DNA of 10,844 bases from an uncultured Blautia sp. Lineage in GTDB: Bacteria; Bacillota; Clostridia; Lachnospirales; Lachnospiraceae. Below, one piece after another: positions 6,075-10,844 of this stretch. Position 1 is the stretch's first letter, and every line of letters starts with the position of its first letter. Position numbers and translations under genes: made by a program. The notes beneath the pieces were generated by a model, which was given only the letters and a program-made list of their open reading frames with translations, did no database searches and was not told the origin of the DNA. Where the stretch lies: positions 1 through 10,844 of the forward strand of contig CAKRVX010000069.1 of NCBI GenBank assembly GCA_934409175.1, read 5' to 3'.

Positions 6075-6151
6075 ATGGTTTATTGAAATTACTAAAGTAT
6101 TTGAGAGATATAAGAAGATAGAAGAAAAGGATATTACGGAGGACTGTAGAA

Positions 6152-7816
6152 ATGATAAAAAAATGGTGGAACGATAAAGTGGCATATCAGATATATCCGA
6201 AGAGTTTTTATGATACGAACGGAGATGGAATTGGTGATCTGAGAGGTGTCATCAGCAAGCTGGATTACTTAAAAGAACTGGGAGTGGATATTATCTGGCT
6301 GTCTCCGTGTTATCGTTCCCCATTGGCTGATCAGGGGTATGATATTTCAGATTATTATGATATAGATCCTCGTTTCGGAACTATGGAGGACATGGACGAA
6401 CTGATTGCAGAAGCGAAGAAAAGAGATATGTACATTCTGATGGATCTGGTGGTAAATCACTGTTCAGATGAACACGAATGGTTCAAAAGAGCCTGTGAGG
6501 ATCCGGATGGAAAATACGGAAAATATTTTTATCTGAGAGACAAAAAAGAGGGAGAACTGCCTACCAACTGGCGTTCTTATTTCGGGGGATCTGTATGGGA
6601 AGATCTGCCGGGAACCAATAAACAGTATCTTCATGTTTTTCACAGGAAGCAGCCGGATCTTAACTGGGAGAATCCGGAAGTAAGGGAAGAAGTTTACAAA
6701 AATATCAACTGGTGGCTGGACAAAGGGCTGGGTGGTTTCCGTATTGATGCTATTATCAATATAAAAAAAGCGCTTCCAATGCATGATTACGAGCCGGATA
6801 GAGAAGATGGACTCAGCAGTATCCATAATATGCTGGAAGAGGCAACCGGTGTAGGGGAATTTCTGGGAGAGATGCGCGATCGTACTTTCAAAAAATATGA
6901 TGCTTTTTCTGTGGGAGAAGTCTTCAATGAGAAACCAGAAGAAATTCCGGATTTCATCGGTGAGAATGGATATTTTTCCAGTATGTTTGACTTTAATGAA
7001 ACTATCTGTGGTGGATCTGATAAAGGCTGGTATGATTGCAGAAAAATCACACCGGATGAATATAAAAAGTGCTGTTTTGAAACTCAGGCAAAGATCGGTG
7101 ATATGGGAATGGTTTCGAATATTATTGAGAATCACGATGAACCTCGTGGTGTAAGCCGTTATCTGCCGGATGGGGAATGTACAGAAGCGGGCAAAAAAAT
7201 GCTGGGTGGATTAAATTTCATGCTTCGTGGACTGCCGTTTATCTATCAGGGACAGGAGATTGGAATGGAAAATGTGGATTTTCATTCCATTGATCAGGTA
7301 GATGATATTTCTACACTGGATGAGTATAAGGTTGCCCTGGAAGCAGGACTTTCTGAGAAAGAAGCTATAAAGAGAGTAGGAAGATACAGCAGAGATAATG
7401 CCAGAACTCCAATGCAGTGGACAAATGGTGCGAATGCCGGATTTACAAGTGGAAAACCATGGCTGGAAGTAAATTCCAATTATACACGGATCAATGCAGA
7501 AGCGCAGATGAAAGATCCGGACTCTGTATGGAATTTCTACAAGAAACTTATTGCACTGCGCAAAGATCCGGAATATAAAGAAACAGTTGTATACGGTGCA
7601 CTGGAGCCTGTATGGGAAGATGTTCATAACCTGATGGCGTATTATCGTAAAGGAGATAAAACACTTCTGGTAGTGGGAAATTATCAGAAAGAACCTCAAT
7701 CGGTTGAACTTTCCGATGGATATAAAAAAGTATTGTTGAATAATTTCCATGATCTGTCCGAGGATGGAAATAAAATTCTTCTTCAGGGCTATCAGTTTCT
7801 GGTGCTGGAAGTATAA
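6152..7816 (+). CDS. GH13 alpha-glucosidase (oligo-1,6-glucosidase-like, subfamily 31 type)
   Basis: This 554-residue cytoplasmic glycoside hydrolase releases glucose from the non-reducing end of short alpha-glucosides. It has the full domain set: (beta/alpha)8 barrel, B domain after DLVVNHCSDEHEWF (98-111), and a C-terminal beta domain from about 480. The calcium loop DTNGDGIGD (21-29) is intact. Catalytic residues are Asp199 (GGFRIDA), Glu256 (SVGEVF) and Asp329 (IENHDE). Numbering closely parallels Bacillus cereus oligo-1,6-glucosidase. The residue after Asp199 is Ala200, where alpha-1,6-active members carry Val; Ala is linked to alpha-1,4 preference, so maltose-type substrates are favoured. 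The insert EYKVALEAGLSEKEAIKRVGRYSRDNARTPMQW is typical of the group. The ribosome site is GGAGG at 6138-6142. Trehalose-6-phosphate hydrolase or dextran glucosidase are alternatives. Confidence 0.93.
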   Translation: MIKKWWNDKVAYQIYPKSFYDTNGDGIGDLRGVISKLDYLKELGVDIIWLSPCYRSPLADQGYDISDYYDIDPRFGTMEDMDELIAEAKKRDMYILMDLVVNHCSDEHEWFKRACEDPDGKYGKYFYLRDKKEGELPTNWRSYFGGSVWEDLPGTNKQYLHVFHRKQPDLNWENPEVREEVYKNINWWLDKGLGGFRIDAIINIKKALPMHDYEPDREDGLSSIHNMLEEATGVGEFLGEMRDRTFKKYDAFSVGEVFNEKPEEIPDFIGENGYFSSMFDFNETICGGSDKGWYDCRKITPDEYKKCCFETQAKIGDMGMVSNIIENHDEPRGVSRYLPDGECTEAGKKMLGGLNFMLRGLPFIYQGQEIGMENVDFHSIDQVDDISTLDEYKVALEAGLSEKEAIKRVGRYSRDNARTPMQWTNGANAGFTSGKPWLEVNSNYTRINAEAQMKDPDSVWNFYKKLIALRKDPEYKETVVYGALEPVWEDVHNLMAYYRKGDKTLLVVGNYQKEPQSVELSDGYKKVLLNNFHDLSEDGNKILLQGYQFLVLEV

Positions 7817-7842
7817 AAATAACAGAACACAATATAAAAGTG

Positions 7843-7890
7843 CCTCTTTTGGCAGAAAATGGTTATATTTTCTGCCAAAAGAGGTTTTTT
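7843..7890 (+). terminator. Terminator of the alpha-glucosidase gene
   Basis: A perfect 18-bp stem (7843-7860 with 7867-7884) with a 6-base loop is followed by six T. It starts 26 bases after the stop codon and isolates the glucosidase from the kinase-thyA-folA operon. Confidence 0.95.
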
Positions 7891-7901
7891 GATTACTTTA
7901 C

Positions 7902-7930
7902 TTGTATGCATGTGACAAATATTGTATGAT
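7902..7930 (+). promoter_or_regulatory. Possible promoter of the lipid kinase-thyA-folA operon
   Basis: TATGAT (7925-7930) has TTGTAT (7902-7907) 17 bases upstream. Both boxes deviate from consensus, but this is the only candidate between the terminator ending at 7890 and the kinase start. The leader would be very short, about 10-20 bases. Confidence 0.4.
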
Positions 7931-7947
7931 AGTAGGAAAGGTGCAAG

Positions 7948-8919
7948 GTGAGGAATATGAATCAGATACAGATTATTGTTAATAATGGTGCAGGAACCGG
8001 AAAGGCATTTCAGGTATGGAATGAGACCCAAAAACTGCTGCGCAGATATAAAGTAAAATATACAGCCTATGCTACCAGATATCGGGGACATGGGACCAGA
8101 CTTGCTGAAAAGATCTCTGCAATGGAAGGAGAAGACCCAATCTATCTGATCGTGGTGGGCGGTGATGGTACGATCAATGAGGTGTTGAATGGGATTACGG
8201 ATTTTGACAGGGTACGTCTGGGAGTGATTCCCACAGGTTCAGGAAACGATTTCTGCAGAAATCTGAAACTTCCGAAAACGCCGGAGGAAAGTTTGCGGCA
8301 GATTATTACCTGCATTCACAGGGACAGGAAGGGAAAAGAACTTCTGCGGATCGATCTGGGACAGGTTACCTGGGAAGGCTGTAAAAGACCCAGGATTTTC
8401 GGAATCAGTGCAGGTTTGGGACTGGATGCACTTGTGTGTAAAAAGGCACTGAGCTCCAGACTGAAACAGGTTTTAAACCATCTGCATCTGGGCAAACTTA
8501 CATATCTGGTTTTGACAGTGCAGTCCCTTTTTACCATGGAAACGGCCAACGCGAAAGTGATCACAGAACATGGAGGTTATATGCTGCCGAAGATGATTTT
8601 TGCGGCATCCATGAATCTGGCGGCAGAGGGTGGCGGTGTACCTATGGCACCGAAGGCATCGCCGCAGGATGGGCTTTTGTCTTTAAGCAGTGCATCCCAA
8701 ATTGCGAAATGGCAGACATTTTTTCTTCTTCCTTTATTGGTTACAGCCCGGCAGGATGGGATTAAAGGTTTTAATATCAGAGATGAGAAGAAATTCCGTC
8801 TGATTCTGGATCGTCCAATGGTACTTCATGCAGACGGGGAATACTGTGGAGATGTGAAAATGGCAGAATTTTGTTGCCTGGAGAAGAAACTGTGGCTTTT
8901 ACACAGAAAAAATATATGA
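7948..8919 (+). CDS. Diacylglycerol/lipid kinase family protein (YegS/DgkB-like)
   Basis: This protein of about 323 residues carries the DAGK catalytic domain, which phosphorylates diacylglycerol or a related lipid with ATP, at the inner face of the membrane. Visible motifs are an N-terminal strand IQIIVNNGAGTGKA (7-20), nucleotide-binding VVGGDGTINEVLNG (69-82), PTGSGNDFCRNL (95-106), the C-terminal-domain GGGVPMAPKASPQDGLL (228-244), and HADGE (294-298). The start is uncertain. A GTG at 7948 (AGGAAAGG at 7934-7941) and an ATG at 7957 (AAGGTGAGG just upstream) both have ribosome sites; the ATG would give 320 residues beginning MNQIQII. It precedes thyA by 32 bases with no terminator, so it probably heads that operon. 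The lipid substrate is not determinable here. Confidence 0.88.
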   Translation: MRNMNQIQIIVNNGAGTGKAFQVWNETQKLLRRYKVKYTAYATRYRGHGTRLAEKISAMEGEDPIYLIVVGGDGTINEVLNGITDFDRVRLGVIPTGSGNDFCRNLKLPKTPEESLRQIITCIHRDRKGKELLRIDLGQVTWEGCKRPRIFGISAGLGLDALVCKKALSSRLKQVLNHLHLGKLTYLVLTVQSLFTMETANAKVITEHGGYMLPKMIFAASMNLAAEGGGVPMAPKASPQDGLLSLSSASQIAKWQTFFLLPLLVTARQDGIKGFNIRDEKKFRLILDRPMVLHADGEYCGDVKMAEFCCLEKKLWLLHRKNI

Positions 8920-8951
8920 GAAGAACAATATGAAACGGAGAGTGTGAAAAC

Positions 8952-9800
8952 ATGAGTTATGCAGATGATGTTTTTATAAAAATGTGCCAGGATATTCTGG
9001 AAAATGGTACAAGTACAGAAGGTGAGAAGGTCCGTCCTGTATGGGAGGACGGTACACCTGCCTATACGATCAAGAAATTTGGTGTGGTAAACAGATATGA
9101 TCTCCGAAAAGAATTTCCGGCTATGACGCTGAGACGTACTGCCTTAAAGAGTGCTATGGATGAGATCCTGTGGATCTGGCAGAAAAAATCCAACAATATT
9201 CATGATCTTAACAGTCATATCTGGGACAGTTGGGCCGATGAGAATGGATCAATCGGAAAGGCGTATGGGTATCAGCTTGGCGTGAAGCATCAGTATAGAG
9301 AGGGAATGATGGATCAGGTGGACAGAGTAATCTATGATCTGAAAAATAACCCGTTCAGCCGCAGGATCATGACCAATATTTATGTACATCAGGATCTTCA
9401 TGAAATGAATCTGTATCCATGTGCATATTCCATGACATTTAATGTAACTCAGACACCTGGAAATGAGAAACTGACTTTGAATGCGATCCTGAATCAGCGT
9501 TCTCAGGATATTCTTACAGCCAATAACTGGAATGTATGTCAGTATGCCATTTTGCTTATGATGATCGCCCAGGTATGTGATATGGAAGCAGGGGAACTGC
9601 TCCATGTAGTGGCAGACTGTCATATTTATGACAGGCATATCCCGGCGATAAAAGAGCTGATCAGCAGAAAACCGTATCCGGCACCAATCGTAAAACTGAA
9701 TCCGGATGTAAAGGATTTCTATCAGTTTACAACGGATGATCTGATTGTGGAGAATTATGAAACGTGGCCGCAGATCAAAAATATTCCGGTGGCCATCTGA
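8952..9800 (+). CDS. thyA: Thymidylate synthase (Bacillus/phage phi3T ThyA type)
   Basis: ThyA converts dUMP to dTMP using methylene-tetrahydrofolate as both carbon donor and reductant, releasing dihydrofolate. The 282-residue protein has catalytic Cys157 in LYPCAYSMTFNV, the phosphate-binding NQRSQD (181-186), IWDSWADENGSIGKAYGYQLG (90-110), the nucleotide-contacting ADCHIYDRH (221-229) and the C-terminal VAI. These motifs fit the divergent ThyA of Bacillus subtilis and phage phi3T better than E. coli ThyA. The residue after Cys is Ala rather than His, and the usual LGxPFN loop reads TANNWN. It lies between the lipid kinase and folA, 49 bases ahead of folA, forming the standard dTMP/folate pair. 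Confidence 0.96.
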   Translation: MSYADDVFIKMCQDILENGTSTEGEKVRPVWEDGTPAYTIKKFGVVNRYDLRKEFPAMTLRRTALKSAMDEILWIWQKKSNNIHDLNSHIWDSWADENGSIGKAYGYQLGVKHQYREGMMDQVDRVIYDLKNNPFSRRIMTNIYVHQDLHEMNLYPCAYSMTFNVTQTPGNEKLTLNAILNQRSQDILTANNWNVCQYAILLMMIAQVCDMEAGELLHVVADCHIYDRHIPAIKELISRKPYPAPIVKLNPDVKDFYQFTTDDLIVENYETWPQIKNIPVAI

Positions 9801-9849
9801 ACAGTGTGGATATAATTATCAGGAGAAAGATATCAGGAGGATAAAATAA

Positions 9850-10341
9850 ATGAATTTAATCGTAGCAGTAGACCAGAACTGGGCCATTGGCAAAGATAAC
9901 AAACTTCTGGTAAGTATTCCGGCAGACATGAAAATGTTTCGCGAGGAAACTTCCGGCAAGGTGGTTGTTATGGGAAGAAGAACTCTGGAGAGTTTTCCAA
10001 ATGGACTTCCGTTGAAAAACAGAACCAACATCGTAATCACAAGAGACGCAGATTTTGATGCAAAAGGTGCAATTGTGGTACACAGCATTGATGAAGCACT
10101 GGAAGAAATCAGAAAATATCCGTCAGAAGAAGTGTACTGTATTGGCGGAGACAGTATTTACAAACAGATGCTCCCATACTGTGATACAGCTCATATTACC
10201 AAGATTGATTTTGCATATGAGGCAGACAGATATTTCCCGAATCTGGATGAAGATGAGGAATGGGAGATTACTGCAGAGAGTGATGAGCAGACATATTTTG
10301 ACCTGGAATACCAGTTTGTGAAGTATGAGAGAAAGAAATAA
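9850..10341 (+). CDS. folA: Dihydrofolate reductase
   Basis: This 163-residue enzyme, typical in length, reduces dihydrofolate to tetrahydrofolate with NADPH, recycling the product of the adjacent ThyA. Features seen: the N-terminal strand LIVAVDQNWAIGKDNKLL with Trp11, substrate-binding acid Asp26 in IPADMKMFRE, NADPH-binding VVMGRRTLESFP (39-50) and YCIGGDSIYKQMLPYCD (96-112), and the C-terminal YQFVKYERK. A strong AGGAGG at 9836-9841 precedes the ATG. It is probably the last gene of the lipid kinase-thyA-folA operon. Trimethoprim sensitivity cannot be judged from this alone; Leu20 stands near the position of the mobile-loop Met20 of E. coli. Confidence 0.96.
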   Translation: MNLIVAVDQNWAIGKDNKLLVSIPADMKMFREETSGKVVVMGRRTLESFPNGLPLKNRTNIVITRDADFDAKGAIVVHSIDEALEEIRKYPSEEVYCIGGDSIYKQMLPYCDTAHITKIDFAYEADRYFPNLDEDEEWEITAESDEQTYFDLEYQFVKYERKK

Positions 10342-10419
10342 GACAGAAAATAAAAGATTGACGGCAATAACGGGCAAGTCAGGAAAAGAAAATCAGAATA
10401 GCCGGCTTTGAGAGACAAA
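10342..10419. other. Intergenic spacer after folA
   Basis: This stretch of 78 bases lies between the folA stop and the mobile element. I see no terminator, promoter or gene in it, only the small palindrome gccggc at 10401-10406. The folA transcript probably runs on into the element's hairpins or the terminator at 10588-10626. Confidence 0.6.
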
Positions 10420-10578
10420 AGAAATGTGTAACTGTTCAGTACCTTCACAGTTACGAGTCAAAATCCATTAAAAATCGCCTTCGGCGATGGGATTTTGACT
10501 TGTATGTCTCGGGATTTTGGCATGTTCATGCCAAAACACCTCGCGGGATAGTAGACTGCTGAATAGTTACAGAAATGT
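10420..10578. repeat. 8-bp target-site duplication flanking the miniature element
   Basis: The octamer agaaatgt occurs at 10420-10427 and again at 10571-10578, each copy directly abutting the outer base of a terminal inverted repeat. A perfect 8-bp repeat in exactly these two positions is what transposition leaves behind. Confidence 0.8.
10428..10570. mobile_element. 143-bp non-coding miniature transposable element (IS66-type MITE)
   Basis: The ends are inverted repeats: gtaactgttcag (10428-10439) and ctgaatagttac (10559-10570), matching at 11 of 12 bases. Perfect 8-bp direct repeats abut both ends. Termini starting GTAA and 8-bp duplications are hallmarks of IS66-family elements, so an IS66 transposase acting in trans is the likely mobiliser. 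The interior holds three hairpins: 10428-10435/10447-10454; 10456-10466/10490-10500, enclosing an inner 6-bp hairpin at 10474-10488; and 10515-10523/10528-10536. No reading frame of note is present. It sits between the convergent genes folA and ilvE, where insertion harms neither. Confidence 0.78.
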
Positions 10579-10580
10579 TT

Positions 10581-10626
10581 AAACAAAAAATCCTGCAGAA
10601 ACAAGAAACTGTGTTCTGCAGGATTT
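10581..10626. terminator. Terminator of ilvE, weakly bidirectional
   Basis: A perfect 13-bp stem (10588-10600 with 10614-10626) has a 13-base loop. On the minus strand it is followed by TTTTTTGTTT, a good U-tract, 18 bases past the ilvE stop. On the plus strand the U-tract is poor (tttgctattt), but it may also stop folA transcripts. Confidence 0.88.
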
Positions 10627-10643
10627 GCTATTTACAGAAAAAA

Positions 10644-10844
10644 TTATTCGATAACTTTTAACCATCCTTCAGGAGCTTCAATATGTCCCATCTGGATTCC
10701 TGTTAATGTGTCATAGAGTTTCTGGATAACCGGACCCATTTTCTCCATTCCGCTTGGGAAGCAGATTTCTTTGCCATGGTCAACAATCTTTCCGACAGGA
10801 GAAATAACTGCTGCAGTACCGCAGAGACCACATTCAGCGAAATC
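10644..10844 (-). CDS. ilvE: Branched-chain amino acid aminotransferase, C-terminal part
   Basis: The last 66 codons and the TAA stop (10646-10644) are present; the rest lies beyond the window edge. The protein begins here DFAECGLCGTAAVISPVGKIVDHGKEI and ends EAPEGWLKVIE. The GTAAVISPVG motif is the PLP-phosphate/substrate-contacting turn of class IV (fold type I'V) aminotransferases of the BCAT group, and KMGPVIQKLYDTLTGIQMGHIEAPEGW is the typical C-terminus of the long eukaryote/Firmicute-type BCAT. The enzyme transfers the amino group between Leu, Ile or Val and 2-oxoglutarate. Only the C-terminus is visible, so the catalytic lysine cannot be checked. It is convergent with folA. Confidence 0.9.
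   Translation of the reverse strand, partial: DFAECGLCGTAAVISPVGKIVDHGKEICFPSGMEKMGPVIQKLYDTLTGIQMGHIEAPEGWLKVIE

Noticed and set aside
6464..7135. A 223-codon open frame opposite the alpha-glucosidase
   Set aside because: The product is a mirror of the glucosidase codons, rich in Ile, Phe and Ser, inside a full GH13 gene. There is no independent start signal.
10123..10448. Short minus-strand frames over the folA end and the adjacent spacer
   Set aside because: They overlap the confirmed folA frame antisense, are hydrophobic by codon mirroring, and one enters the mobile element. They have no ribosome sites or family resemblance.

Overview
The window looks like core chromosome of a gut Firmicute, most likely family Lachnospiraceae (Blautia/Ruminococcus-like). 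The signs are moderate-to-low GC, AGGAGG-type ribosome sites, strong hairpin-plus-U terminators, a DUF5067 protein, an isolated anaerobic-type cobaltochelatase and a Bacillus/phage-type ThyA. The family assignment is inferred from gene content and style, not from a marker gene.

Layout: a tRNA-Gly(GCC), lacking two 5' bases at the window edge, and its terminator open the window (1-105). Two minus-strand genes follow: a small DUF378 membrane protein and a membrane-anchored DUF5067 protein. An intergenic region with two interlocked divergent promoters separates them from a plus-strand alpha/beta hydrolase (lysophospholipase/monoacylglycerol-lipase type). Next come a lipoprotein leader that runs into a terminator, and a coupled pair encoding a two-helix membrane protein and a VanZ-like protein. 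A shared bidirectional terminator divides these from cbiK on the minus strand. cbiK is divergent from an AraC-family regulator, which is followed by a GH13 alpha-glucosidase with its own promoter and a strong terminator. The next block is a probable lipid kinase-thyA-folA operon. The window ends with the C-terminal part of a branched-chain aminotransferase (ilvE) on the minus strand, convergent with folA.

Functional links: thyA and folA form the usual dTMP/folate cycle pair, since ThyA makes dihydrofolate and DHFR recycles it. The AraC regulator plus alpha-glucosidase looks like a minimal sugar-responsive unit without its own transporter. The other genes are single housekeeping or envelope functions.

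Most notable non-coding content: a 143-bp non-coding element at 10428-10570 has 12-bp terminal inverted repeats beginning GTAA and perfect 8-bp flanking direct repeats (agaaatgt), and is packed with three hairpins. This is the signature of a miniature transposable element of IS66 type. A related 27-bp hairpin lies at the predicted 5' end of the hydrolase mRNA (1770-1796). It differs from the element's first hairpin at five positions, and these changes are mostly compensatory. I see no CRISPR array, defence system, phage genes or clearly new multi-gene system.
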